From positions 5,965,944 to 6,029,943 of the forward strand of contig JAJEKV010000051.1 of NCBI GenBank assembly GCA_021234155.1: DNA of 64,000 nt, in the 5' to 3' direction. The translations under genes and the position numbers were made by a program. Below, in pieces: positions 23,801-35,496 of this stretch. The notes beneath the pieces were generated by a model. It was not told the DNA's origin, made no database searches, and saw nothing but the letters and a program-made list of their open reading frames with translations. This stretch comes from Isoetes taiwanensis. Its lineage: Eukaryota > Streptophyta > Lycopodiopsida > Isoetales > Isoetaceae. The first letter of the stretch is position 1. Each line of letters begins with the position of its first letter.

Positions 23801-24821
23801 TTCTATTTCTCGGCTGCGAAATTTCCTGTCCTAACCAACCTGTGATTTCTTATCGTTGCCGATGATTGGACTCAGATGTGGCACCGATCTCAGCCTGATG
23901 TAGTTTTTTATATAAGGGGGTAAGAAATCCAAGGAAAATGGAAGACTTGATGCGTGACGTAATTTTTTTTCTGATTTGGCAGTGCTTGTTATGCTCATAC
24001 TTGCATCAAGGAAGCATGCTTGCAGATCATGCAGTTTATGATTCCTTATGGATGCTTGGTTTGTTTCTGGGTTTTTGAAGCCTATGTCTTATCAAACTAT
24101 GCAAAGAGGAATGTTTTGCATTGTAGACAAAGCATATTTGGAACATCTGAATGCCTCAAACCCAATGCTCCAATGAATTTTAAGGATTAACTGGTAAGCC
24201 CATTACTTTATGGTGCATCTTGATTTTTATGTTAGTATCTGCTTGAAGAGTGCTAGATGAAGACAGTCATTCATATTTGACAGGTGTTTGTCCATGTGAG
24301 AAGACAACAAATTAAAAGATATCTCTAGTTTTTGCACATAAGAAAGAAGTTGACCTTTAATATCTTCACAATCATATCTTAATGGAAATTGCCTACATGG
24401 TAAATTTCTGAATTTCTTCAACTGCATAACAGGCATCATTATTGTCTTCCTGTGCAGCCACGTTGTCCATTCCTTGTGTTGTTCAATTTATCAATGTACT
24501 GGCTTGTTCAAGTTGCCAGCTATCCAAAGAGCATGGTGGGAAGCAACAAAATAATACAGAGTTAGAAATGTGCTTTCCATGTGCTATGTCAGTGCAGAGT
24601 GGCCAAATTTACCATCAGCGGCCCTTCATGTATAATATAGAATTGCTTGTCTGCAACAGAGCCTGATGAATTGAAAATTCTAGCATGTAATAGTCTGGAA
24701 TTTTCAAGCAGGCAAATGTGATAGTCTAGAGGAAGCACGCCCCATGTAAAAACCGCTACAAAAAATGGGTAAGATACAAATCCAAAATTGTGGCCTGATC
24801 ATACGTGCACATAGTGTGAAT
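23801..24821. other. Stretch without a recognisable gene
   Basis: Positions 23801-24200 lie where further PPR repeats would be expected, but no repeat could be read. A 74-codon frame at 24442-24666 (+) is unassigned. Confidence 0.3.
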
Positions 24822-25438
24822 ATGGCAAAGGCCAGATTGATAGATCCGCCCAATGTGTCGAAGATCAATGAAGACGGTTTGGTGGAATTGCCAGTCATAG
24901 ATTTTGCAGAGCTAGAAGACAGTAAGAAGAGAGCCCAATTGGTGGAAAAAATAAGGGAAAGCCCACAGAATTGGGCTAAATATCCTGCAGATCCTGGTTA
25001 CGATCGTTTTTGTGGACAAGTTGCCTTTCAAGAGCATAAGAAGAAGAAGAAGAAGAAGAGATCCTGGTATCTTTGCTATCATTCTACATGACCTTGTCCC
25101 TGGCTACCAAGTTCAAGATGAACAAGGGACTTGGCGCTTTATTAAGCACATCCCCAATACGCTCCTCATAAGCATCTCTCAAGCCTTAGAGGTAATACAT
25201 GTTCCTTCAATCCATGTTCTTTCTTCTGCACTCTTCATCCTTCATGTGTCTCATTACTTTTTTTTAACAGGACATTAGCAACCATACTTATGTTGCCAAA
25301 AATCATCGTGTGGTTCTTTCCCATTGTCGTCGTCGTGCTCTCATCATTGATGTGTTCGAACTTCTCTCGGTGCTTTCTTTTCACCTCCTCAATCTCTTCT
25401 ACAAAATGATCAACTACCTAATGGGTACTTTATGCTGA
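24822..25438 (+). pseudogene. 2-oxoglutarate/Fe(II)-dependent dioxygenase, pseudogene
   Basis: The N-terminal part (ATG at 24822) reads INEDGLVELPVIDFAELED, the DIOX_N domain of plant soluble dioxygenases. About 100 residues are then missing. The catalytic part resumes at DPGIFAIILHDLVPGYQVQD, matching the HxDPGLLTLL...GLQV block, and runs to SQALE. A GT...AG intron (25192-25270) at a plausible site is followed by DISNHTYVAKNHRVVLSHC, the second metal His (HRVV) region, ending at a TGA (25436-25438). A run of AAG triplets (25038-25060) sits where the HxD metal ligands should be: Asp survives and His is gone. With the frame change there, the protein cannot be active. Confidence 0.75.
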
Positions 25439-25967
25439 AGCATTAACTGATCTATTAAAACGCATTGTGGAGTATCATGCTAGAACAGGAGAAGAATAGA
25501 ATAGACCAATGGGGTGTGACTTGACACTTTTTAGGGGTGTGACTTGACACTTTTTAGGCTCCGACAACTAATTCGTCCATAGCAAGTGGTGGAATAGTCA
25601 TTTCTTTTTCTCTATTAGGCAGTTAGATTTTAGGGTAAAACAAGACCTAGATTATCTTGTGAGGCTGGCAACATATTGCGGCATGAACTGTAATGATTGT
25701 AGAAAATATAATAACTGCCAAATTTAGATTTGATGAAACAATTCAAATTCCTAATTAATCGATTGTAATGCATTTAGTTCAGCAGTTTATTCATCAGTAT
25801 AGAGTCTATTTCCCGCCTAAAGATATATAATGCTGCTGAAGAAAATTAATCAGGCTTAACAAATAATTTGTCTAAGTAAATATTCTTTTCAACAAGCTAA
25901 CCTAATCAAATGCAAGCTGAATCCAAGCCTAAAACTGCCCAAGCCCCCTGTTGCGCCTTTTTGCTAG
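25439..25967. other. Stretch without a gene
   Basis: Positions 25512-25557 are two perfect copies of a 23-bp unit (GGGTGTGACTTGACACTTTT plus TAG). Nothing else was recognised. Confidence 0.5.
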
Positions 25968-28875
25968 TTTTTTTTTTTTTGGAAGAACTGTGTCATCAAT
26001 ATATTAAAGGAATGGTAATGTTACAAAGCAAGTGAGGAGGAAGGAGAACTGCCTCAAAGAGACAGCGATACCTCGACACTCCACAATAAACTCACAGAAA
26101 AACTGCAACTCTACTGCTGTACAAACCGACCATCACCATCTACAACACCCAAGAAGTCCCGCCAAATGGCAAACTTCCACTTTACTAATCCCGGGAACAC
26201 CAGAAAGCTTTAAAATAGCTTGTACCTGAGTCGAGGAATCAGAGAGGCTGCAGGCTGCTGAATCCCCTGAAAGATCCACAACCGCCGCCGCTTCCAAATC
26301 AGCCACACCAACCAAGCCACGCACAGATGCAAAGCTTGCTGACGCAAGAGCGGCCAAGCACCAGGATACACATGAAGCAGCAACTGCTGGCTAGTCAATC
26401 TCACCTGAAACAGAGCCCTAACCCAATCCCAGACAGCCTGCAAGTGAGGGCATAAAACCAAACAATGCTCCACAGTCTCACGATGAAGGCCACAACAAGG
26501 GCAGAGAGGGCTCACACGAGGCCTAAACTGACTCACAAGGGCATTCACCCTGATACAGCGGTGCACCACCTGCCACAGAAGCATCCTAACCTTCGGTGGG
26601 GGAAGTGAGCTCCATGTCCCCATCCAAACCGAGCGCCATCGAGAACCCGGAAGCTACAGAGACTACTTGCCTGAAGTGGGCAGTGTGTCATGAATAGCCA
26701 GCACTCGGTAACAAGACCGCACAAAACAAGAAGACACAATATCCGGATGAACCTTCCAAACTTGCACCACCACATCATCCTGAGGGACTATAGGTATGTG
26801 TAGCGGAATACTCCCCGCTACTTGTTCCCAGATAGCTCGAAAGAACTGTAGACGGTTTTTGTGTGTGTAGGAACAATACAGCTAGCAGATAATTCATTAT
26901 CAATACACAGGGAATTGAACCCTGGTATCCAGATATATAGCGATAAGGATTTAAAGATTCACAGGAGACATTTCATAACAAGTAATATGATAATGAACCA
27001 GAGTTATATTCCATAGTTTAAGATCGTGAATACACCAAATATCCATAGCACTTATCTCATAAACAAGATATAATCACAGGCAGTTTGGCAATCGGAATCA
27101 CATTCATAGTTTTAGAATTGAATAACAAAATTTGTAACAGACTTATCTCTGAAATAAGTTAAGATCTCATAAACTTAAATCATATTCATAGTTCAGGTTT
27201 GCATAGCAGAATAATAGATAGACTTATCTCGTAATAGTCACAAAATTATCAGATCTGTTGGCGACTCTCCATGGTTCTGCACTGGTCGGCTCCCCTAAAT
27301 GCTCTAAACTCTATCTTCTCTGATCTAATTGGTTGCATGTCCCTTCCGGAATCCCTCTGCTCTCAATCCGATCCCATTTGGTCGGCCTTGATGCCCTGAT
27401 CCGCTTGACTCTTCCCTGATCGGCCCAGACAGCAACCGTAACCCCTTTTCTGCTTTTTGCCTTTATGCCCTTTCAATAGAAGAGGGCTTTTAATCTCCAC
27501 CATTAGTTTCCAATAAATCTCCACCATCAAATTAAATAACCATGCTTTCCTTAGCTTCCAATCTTTTTCACTGCTATGAAAATAAACCTTCAAGGTTATA
27601 TCTTCAACTAACATTCAAATATGCTAATATAACCACTTTGTGCAATTTAACATGGTAAGATCACATGGCATTGCTCATTTGATCAAGTTTTCACCCAAAA
27701 TGCACAATTTTGAATAAATTATTCCTTCTACAAGAACTCCCACGAAGCTAGCTGACCACCCCAATACCAATCCTCCAAGGTGAGCACAACAGCTCGCCTC
27801 CAACGGGCCTGCGTCCGAGCATGCACGGTGGCAGCCAAGGGCAAGTGCGCAGGGGGTAGAGGAACCCATAAGAAAGGAGAAGAGTGGTGATAAACTGAGG
27901 CATAATCTAGCTGGAAGAGCACACGCACATGATCCCAAGCCCGCAACACCCCCGTGAGAAAAGGGGATGCATGTGGGAAAGGCCGGAGACCATATAACAA
28001 TGCCCAGGGCAACTCCACATGCAAGACGGCTTCCCAAACGCCACACAATGGCGAAGATACTGCAACAACAGCGCCGCACCAGGAGAAGATGTTCCATCCT
28101 GCAGAATGCTCCAAACAAACTTGGAGACCAACGCCTTACTATGCAGTGCCAAATCCAGAATGGCCAAACCCCCATCCTCCCGGGGGCGGAGACACTTCCA
28201 CCAAGCCACTTTAACAACCGCCCCTTCATCATCCCCGCTCCACACAAAATTTCGAACAATTTTATCCAAAGCCTGTATCTTACACGCAGGAGCTAACATC
28301 GCAGATGCTGTATACACATGAGTGCTACAAAGTACTGACTTGACAATAGTGATCCTACCTATCATGGACAACTTGCTACCCTTCCACCAATTGAAGTGTT
28401 TCTGCAACCCCTGCAAAATCTCATCCCACACCCTCCCCATGGAAACATCCCCTCCAAAGGGAATACCCAACAGCTTAGTACACACATTACCTGGAAGCAC
28501 CTTCCAAGGGAATAGAGCCAAACAAGGGGGAGGCGGAGTCCGCTAGGCCCAATTCAGAAGAATGCCCGAGACCAAGGAGAAAGTATCCAGCAAACCCTTC
28601 ACATTCCGCAAATTCCTCTCTTCTGCCACCATGAAGAGGAAAGTGTCATCGGCAAACTGGTTAATAATCTGCTGGCTACCATCCTGCATCCGAAGCCCAT
28701 CCACCACCCCCTCCTCCATTGCAGCCAAAAACAACTGAGACAGTGCCTCCGCCACAATCATAAACAAAAACGACGCCAAAGGGCACCCCTGACGCACCCC
28801 TCTGCCTAAGGAGAAAAAGGCGGAGGGTTCACCCTGGCACACCACCGTAGCCCGTGCTGACCTATGCAGCTTCAT
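25968..28875 (-). mobile_element. L1-type LINE, 5'-truncated and interrupted
   Basis: Reading leftwards from 28875: RT palm FSLGRGVRQGCPLASFLF and FADDTFLFMVAEE (the catalytic box), then the thumb/connection region LLGIPFGGDVSMGRVWDEIL and GRITIVKSVLCST, to about 27733. After an 867-bp insertion it resumes at about 26865 with HKNRLQFFRAIWEQVAG and ends with the zinc finger LCPCCGLHRETVEHCLVLC and LVWLIWKRRRLWIFQG (about 26250-26520). A poly(A) tail (T-run 25968-25980) closes it. The family matches the LINE at 12311-13167. Endonuclease and ORF1 are missing, and a few frame changes break ORF2. No target duplication was found at the 28875 end. Confidence 0.82.
26866..27732. mobile_element. 867-bp TG...CA insertion within the LINE (possible solo LTR)
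   Basis: The segment begins TGTAGGAACAAT and ends ATTCCTTCTACA, giving 5-bp inverted ends TGTAG/CTACA as in an LTR. Removing it joins the LINE protein in frame (WEF to HKNRLQFF), so it is an insertion. It has no coding capacity. Against an LTR, the 5 bp on either side (GTGTG and AGAAC) do not match, so no target duplication is visible. Confidence 0.45.
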
Positions 28876-29010
28876 GACTGTGATATCAGATTTTAATGAC
28901 CTTATAGAAAATCTTTGAAGAGGCCTTAGTTAAATATGCATGTCATTCCTGGCCATGGGAGATATGACATCAGAGCGTCAGGGGTGTTGAGCCCTAGGGC
29001 AGGATGGGCC
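28876..29010. repeat. Junction sequence shared with 23190-23255
   Basis: The stretch contains TGTGATATCAGATTT (28885) and ATATGACATCAGAGCG (28960), each resembling the initiator-Met primer-binding phrase TGGTATCAGAGC of plant LTR elements. It shares an imperfect stretch of about 55 bp with 23200-23255. It may be a shredded LTR end; the evidence is thin. Confidence 0.3.
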
Positions 29011-29699
29011 TCAATGAGGAAGTGAGAGCGCACCATGTCTTCCAGGGCAGCATGGGCGGCCGAAGGAACAAACTGGCACTCCATGAGAAGGCAGGTCTGA
29101 GACCGGCGGCACCGACGCCGGCATTCGGATTGCGAAGAAAAGATTAGACGCCGCCGATTTAAAGAGCCGGCGGGGATGCATTTGAGAGCAGCGACGTAAA
29201 ACCAAATTTGACGGGACCGGGGTCCGGGAGGTGGCGATTCCGCAAGAAGGTATCAATTCAGTAGTGTCCAAAGTGGCATTATCCTCCCAATTGGAGCGTC
29301 TGACAAATCGGGGATCCCACCGGAGATCCGTGGAGATCTGGCGAAGTCGACCCAACGTGGCCATCCATGACCTTCGGCCCAAAAGGGAAGACGCCCGGTC
29401 GAAAAGGAACCGTGGGCGGGGAGGGGCTCCTAAGGAAGCATATGGAGAGGGAAGCATGCCCGTGTGTGGGTTCTGAGCCATGTCCCTAAATGCTTGAACA
29501 AGATTGATCAAGAGCCGCGACACCAATGGTCCCATTCTCAAGTAGAGAGTAATTGATAGACGGGAGGATTGACCCAACCCGGGGGGATGGTCTTGCTTTC
29601 CGTAAGGCCCGCGGAGTTGATTGTAGCCTCCCAAGTCTTTGCATATAAATCCGGGCAAACTCAAGATCATCGTGGTGCGCCCGATTTTTGTTTACCTTT

Positions 29700-31960
29700 C
29701 CAACGTTTCGACCGCCACGAGAGGTAAGTCTTGAGCCGATTCGGGCATGTACTCCTGTTCAAAAGTCCGAGACGGCGGGATCCTTGAAATATTTGTTGGT
29801 TGGTGATAACAACCAAGCAGCATCGGAGTTGCATCTAAAAACACGATGGGCCTCATCCCGGAATTTATCATGGAGATCCGCCAGGTAGAAGTCATGAAAA
29901 ACATAAGCCATGGGCTGAACAACTCGGAAGATGACTAATTTAGGATCTTCAACCGTAAGCTGATCAAAGACTAAGAGTGCACAAAATAAACCCTTGTCTT
30001 CTATAGAAAGATCCGGCCAGATCCGAAGGAAGTCCACACTTTTGAGTGGCTGTTGATGAACATTGCCATTGGCCGCGTACCACTTCAAAAGAAAGAGGTG
30101 CCGTCGGGCCACCACATAGTCAAGATAGCTGGAAGGAGTAGAGAAGTCCACCGGGATGTTTGTAGCAATGTCAAGATATCCCTCCTGTTTGTTTTGGGCT
30201 TCCTCAGCAGATTGAACTGCTTGCTGGAGCTGATGTTCAAGGTCACGGATCCGATGCTCCTTTTCTAACAAAAGACGGGACTGATCACGGACCCATTTAC
30301 CAGGAAGCGTGGCATGTGAAGAGGATTGCCCAGGAGTATGGAGGCGAAGCGTGGCAATCTCCACGTCATCGATGACCTTTTGTTTCTGAGCCTCCAAAAG
30401 CTGAGTCTGGAGGGACGTTAACTGATTGGTTAGCGTGGAAAGCTGAGCTTCAAGGGAGGTGAGTCGAGCGTCACGCTCAGTGAGGTTTTGAACTTGAGTG
30501 CTGTAATTGTCACAAAGCTCTGAGTACAAGGTGTCTAGCTTAGCAATGTCTTTCTCCTTTTCACCCAGGAGGGTATCTTTGGACTTGTTCTGTTCCAATA
30601 AGTCCTGAATTTGGGTTTGGAGCTGAGCCTGCTGATCTGTAAGTAGGCTGGTCTGATCCTGAGCACTTGTGAGATCTATCACGGGCCTGTAATAGAGCCA
30701 GCGTGCTTTTCTTGAAGTTGGGCCTCAAAGTTTGAACATGGGCGTGCGGCAGCTTGAAGGTCTCTTTGCACAAAGATCGGAAGCCTCGAGGGGCGCTGAA
30801 CACCCCCATGATGAGAGCCTCCCCGATGCATGTAGCCGCATGGCGCCGCTTGAACATCTTCTTGGAATTTGTAGGCGGGAGCCGCCGAGGATGGGAGGTG
30901 CAGGCCCCTGATTCTTGCCCTTGTCTGAGATTGTTGAGAGGCATGACGGGAATGGGAAGGCGTGGCCTCAGAGGAGGAAGAGGATACAGTAACATGCGTG
31001 GTCTGGTGTTGAACATGATCAGGGGAAGTCTGGCGTGAAGGTACAGCCTGTTGGGTTTGACGCTGGGAATGCAGAGAGCGCTGAGTGGAGGTATGGGAAG
31101 TGGAAGGGCTCTCAAGAACAGGAAGGTAATGACGAATGAGGGCCTGAAGATGGCCACCCACGGAAATTTCAGAGACAGAGGAGGGAGTAGCCCTGATGCG
31201 GTCTACTTCTTGAAGAAGGCGGTAGAATAAGAGCTGTGGCCAATCAACATGGAGAGTGGAGTGGATGGCAGTGATGACCATATTATAAAACGGCTTATTG
31301 ATGTGGGTGTTCTTAATGGAATGCCCAAGCAATTTTCGCCACAGAAACTTCACAAAAGTCTCATGTGGTTTGGCAATATTTGTGAGGCGATGCTGGTTGG
31401 CTTGATAAGGGGGAGCCAAATCGAAAGTGACGCCCATGTCCCGTAAAGCAGCCCAAAGAGACGAAAGGTTTTTTTGCAAAGGGATGCGGAATACCTCGAA
31501 AATCAAATCTTGAAAGTAAAAATGGTGGTGCCATCGACCACCGTAGCAAATCCTTCCCGGCTGTTGGCGATGTGGCGATGAACTGCCGCAATTGCGCCAT
31601 TTTGGGGCCGGAGCTCCATTTGTGAAAATGCGTAAAGCTTGTGGCGTTCCGCAACTTCCCTTCGACCAACAAGGGCCTCTCGAAGGTGGGCGCCGAAAGA
31701 CACACGAATCAAAAGAGTCGCATCCCTTGGGCGGCTTGAAGTGTAGAAAGTTTGGGGGGCAGCCATGGCGAAAAAGCGTCGAAACGAAGGAACCGCTTTG
31801 AAGAAGGCGAGAGCGAGAGAGAAAGAAGACGAAAGCGCAGATAGACGAAAAAGGTTTTAGGGCGCAAATGTAGGTGAAGGGGCATGATGAGGGCTTAACC
31901 TTCAACCGGATTGATGATGCCAGGTGGCAACAGATGCGAAGTGGGCAATTGAAAGGCAAA
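29700..31960 (-). mobile_element. Extra coding region downstream of integrase
   Basis: In the same orientation as the polymerase, minus-strand frames give a globular part (NIAKPHETFVKFLWRKLLGH, HVDWPQLLFYRLLQEVDRI), a Ser/Gln/His-rich linker, then a strong coiled coil (about 30290-30680: heptads around LEAQLSTLTNQLTSLQTQLL) and a C-terminal globular part. Tat/Athila elements are known to carry an additional, sometimes envelope-like, region here. I see no clear signal peptide or membrane segment, so the function is unknown. The region is broken. A TATA-like CTTATATAGCC on the minus strand near 32267 lies upstream. Confidence 0.5.
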
Positions 31961-32299
31961 ATTTGGCTAAGTCCCCAAATGGTAAAGGGAGAAGCAATGA
32001 ACGGTGGCGATGAGACATAAGTGAATCATCTGATGTGGCAGGTGGCAAAAGGACACACATTAATGTTCGACGGGCGTGAAAAGAAGGAATGTCATTTAAT
32101 GCTGGCAACTCGAAGTGGGATATCATTAAAACGAAGGTGTCAGAAGGTACCATGGCTAGATATGTGGCGGGAGAAAAGATTCCCCATTTAGTAACAGCCT
32201 TGCATTGCAACCACGTTGGCGAATTTTTTGATTGGTCCACGTCGACAGGGAGTTCCTCGGTTGGCTATATAAGAGAAGCAGAGGTTGAAGCGGAGACAC

Positions 32300-32703
32300 C
32301 CGATGGCGCTCAGTATGTCTGCTGCTGGTTTGCATGACAAATGCACTATGCCTTCCAACTGCCTGGAGTGGATTACGTGCAAAATGGACTGTCTGGACCT
32401 CTGGCGGTGCCACAATCGTGGCATTGCTATGGACGGGTGGTGTGCCGGCATGGCTGAGCATGCCGATCCCCACACCAACGGGATGGAGGTGATTACGCAC
32501 TGCTTTTGGGACCCCGAGCACAAACCGGTACCACATCCTGCGTATCACCTCGCCAGAACCGAGTAGAGGGTTTTTCTTCTTAGGACTTAGTAGATAGGGC
32601 TCGAGCCCGTTTTTTATATATAGGGCAGTGCCCATAGCGAAAATAAGCCGGGTGCCCACATTTTGTAAAAAACTTCCACCTATAATATAAATATGCCGCT
32701 GGT
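32300..32703. other. Non-coding stretch between integrase and the extra region
   Basis: The stretch holds a perfect 12-bp palindrome GGGCTCGAGCCC (32597-32608) and a TATA-like run next to it (TTTTTTATATATAGGG). It is probably the untranslated spacer of the retroelement. Short overlapping frames here are not convincing. Confidence 0.4.
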
Positions 32704-33930
32704 TTAGTCACTATCTGTTGTGTTTGTGTCGGGAACAGCATCCATTTGTTGATTTTCACTTTCTGTGGTATGAAATGTTTTGAGGCGAAAGCCATTAACC
32801 AGTGTAGGTAATGGAGTTCCATCTAATTCAGCCAGCTGGAAAACGCTGGGTTGAACCACTTGAACTATTTGATAAGGGCCAAGCCATCGAAACTTTAGTT
32901 TACCCGGAAAATTTTTGTACCTAGAATCATAAAGGAAAACCAAATCTCCTTCTTTGAATGTTTTTGTCTTCAGACGTTTGTCATGTAAAGATTTTTGCAA
33001 CCGTTGTCCATGAAGAACACGAATATAAGCATCCCTTCTAAGTTCATCCAACTGTTCCAATTGATAAACCCTTTCTTTGAGTGCAGCAGGCGGATTATGG
33101 GCGGTAGCCAGTTGAGAACGGAGAGTTGGGAGAATGTACTCAAAAGGCATGAGAGCTTCTTGACCATAAACCAATTTGAAAGGAGTGTGACCAGTAGCTA
33201 TTTTGAAACAAGTATTGTAAGCCCAAAGAACAGTAGGAAGTTTGTTTTGCCAGTCAGTGCGAGAAGCGTCACAAATTTTCTTGAGAATGGTGACCAGAGT
33301 TTTGTTGGTGCTTTCAGCCAAACCGTTCCCTTGAGGATAGTAAGGTGTGCTCTTTTGATGATGTATCAGGAGATAATCCGTCAGTTCCTTGATGGTATGA
33401 TTGATAAAATGGACACCGCGATCACTGACCAGCTCAGGTGGGGCGATCAAAGCGCCGTGATGATTTGGCGATAGATGACCTTGGCGGTCTTGGCCGCGGT
33501 ATTATCCGGAAGTCGCAAGCTTCCGCCCATTTGGTAGCATAGTCGGTGAGAACCGAAATGTAGCGAACATCGGGTGTGCCCGCCGAGCCGAATCAATGGG
33601 TCCCACAAAATCCATCCCCCATTTGCTGAAGGGAAGAGGCGTGGTGACCGGCGTCAATGGAAGAGCGTCACGGGCCGTGGGCCGTCCTACACGCTGGCAA
33701 GCATCACATGTGCGGGCGTGGGCGTGAGCGTCTTTGAAGAGCGTGGGCCAAAAATAACCAGCAAGAAGGATTTTGCGTGCCGTGGTGTCACCATGAAAAT
33801 GACCACCACCGAGCCCTTCATGGGCTTCTCGAACAATATCTGGGACCTCATGAGGGAGAACACAGCGTCGAAGGATGGTATCCTTACCCTTTTTGTAAAG
33901 ATGGCCTGCAACCATGGTGTAGTCCACGGA
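32704..33930 (-). mobile_element. Integrase region of the gypsy fossil
   Basis: The zinc-binding part (LPHEVPDIVREAHEGLGGGH, then TCDACQRVGRP) leads to the core (KWGMDFVGPI, LVSDRGVHF, YYPQGNGLAESTNKTL) and then a C-terminal GPY/F-type module (KFRWLGPYQIVQVVQPSVFQ). No chromodomain follows. The frame from about 33450 to 32704 is the longest preserved part of the element. A break separates the first part of the core from the rest. Confidence 0.85.
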
Positions 33931-35250
33931 CCTCGGAGAGAAATTGATGTCGGCGGGATTGTCGCTGGTTGGAGAGAGGCGTGGCGTCCTCTCCGGTGGA
34001 AGAGCGCTGTGAGGAGATATCTGGAAAAGTCATGGAACCAATGAGGTGTTGCCGTGACCGTAAAAGAGTTGAGCGTCGGGAAAGGCGCCACGAGACTCCG
34101 TGGAGGATCATCCGTGTGGATGCGTGAAAGATAATCCGGGACAACATGAGATTTGCCGGCCTTGTGAACAATTTCAAAAGGTGCAAATTCCTGCAGAAGG
34201 AGGACCCAACGAGCAATGCGGCCCGTGGGCGTGGATTTGTTGATCAAATAAAGAAGTGCCTGGTGGTCAACAAAAGAATTTGATCCGGCCCTAAAAAGAT
34301 AGTGACGGAAGCGTTGGGCCTTGAAAAATTAAACCCAAGGCTTCTCGCTCTGTGGCGGAGTAGTTGCGTTCAGCGAAATTGAGTTCCATTTGGCGTATCG
34401 GTTTGGTTTTGTCGGTGTCGCATCATATTCTTGAAAAGAACAGCTCCAATAGCAAATGCCGGAGACATCGACATGAACATGAAAGGGCTTGTCCCATTGA
34501 GGAGGAACAAGAACCGGGGCTCGAGTAAGCAAGAGCTTCAAGCTGTTGGAAGCGACATCCGCGGGGAATTCCAAGCCGGTGGATTCATCACCGTGAGTTT
34601 ATGAATGGGATCTGCAATGCCTGCGAGTCGGGAATGAAGGTGGAGTAATAATTGACCTTACCCAAGAAAGAGCGTGTTTCCTTGATATTGGCTGGTGCTT
34701 GAGCCTTGAGCACCTGGTGATTTTGGCGAGGATCCGTGGTGATACACGCTTTCTGACCACATGTCCCTAACGTAACACCGAAGTGGCCTTAAAAGGTGCA
34801 TTTCTGGGATTGAGACTAATGCCGGACTCATCACATTTCTGAAAGACGAGTTCCAATTTATCCAAATGGTCAGCCATGGAACTGCAGTCAGAGAAGTCAT
34901 CTTGAAAAATTTGCAAGAAGGGATTTTCCTTCATAAAATCATGAAAGACCGAGAGCATGATGCGTTGAAACATTGACGGAGAGTTTGATAATCCAAAAGG
35001 AACCACCTTGTAGGCAAAAGTGCCCCGCAGGGGTGGTGAAAGTAGTCTTGAGTTGATCGGATTCTTTGATTGAGATCTGATTGTAGCGGAAAAACCATCC
35101 ATGAAGGAGTACATCTCATGTCCGGCAAACCTCTTCGAACACCTGTGCATGAAGGGAAGTGGAAAATGATCACGCCCGTGGCTTTGATTGAGTTTTCGGT
35201 AGTCCACGCATAACGCGGATCTTACCATTGTGTTTGAGTGCAATGGCGAT
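33900..35250 (-). mobile_element. RT and RNase H region of the gypsy fossil
   Basis: RT phrases: CVDYRKLNQ, then FAYKVVPFGLSNSPSMFQR and FLQIFQDDFSD, the last being the catalytic region, followed by HLDKLELVFQKCDESGISLN. RNase H: FHVHVDVSG, then GRIARWVLLLQEFAPFEIVH and KSHVVPDYLSRI at its end. The order and phrases are diagnostic of Ty3/gypsy. The region is broken in several places. Confidence 0.8.
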
Positions 35251-35496
35251 GGGGCTCACCCATTCCGAATGTTTGACCTCATAGATCAAACCCGCAAAGC
35301 AAAGGAGTTTGTCAATTTACGCCTTGGCGCAATCCGCGGTAATTGGGGTTGAGCCCGTGCTTGTCGTTGCTATCTTTGGGCGTGCATCGGACTTGGTAGG
35401 AATGGTGAGTTCCCCAAGGTTTTGTTGATCCCAAAGATCTCTCAGAGCTCGGGCGAAAATGTGTTTGAACTTTTGAAGAGCATGGCGGCCCATTAT

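Noticed and set aside
29231-29888. Plus-strand frames opposite the gypsy fossil
   Set aside because: Shadows of the minus-strand retroelement coding sequence.
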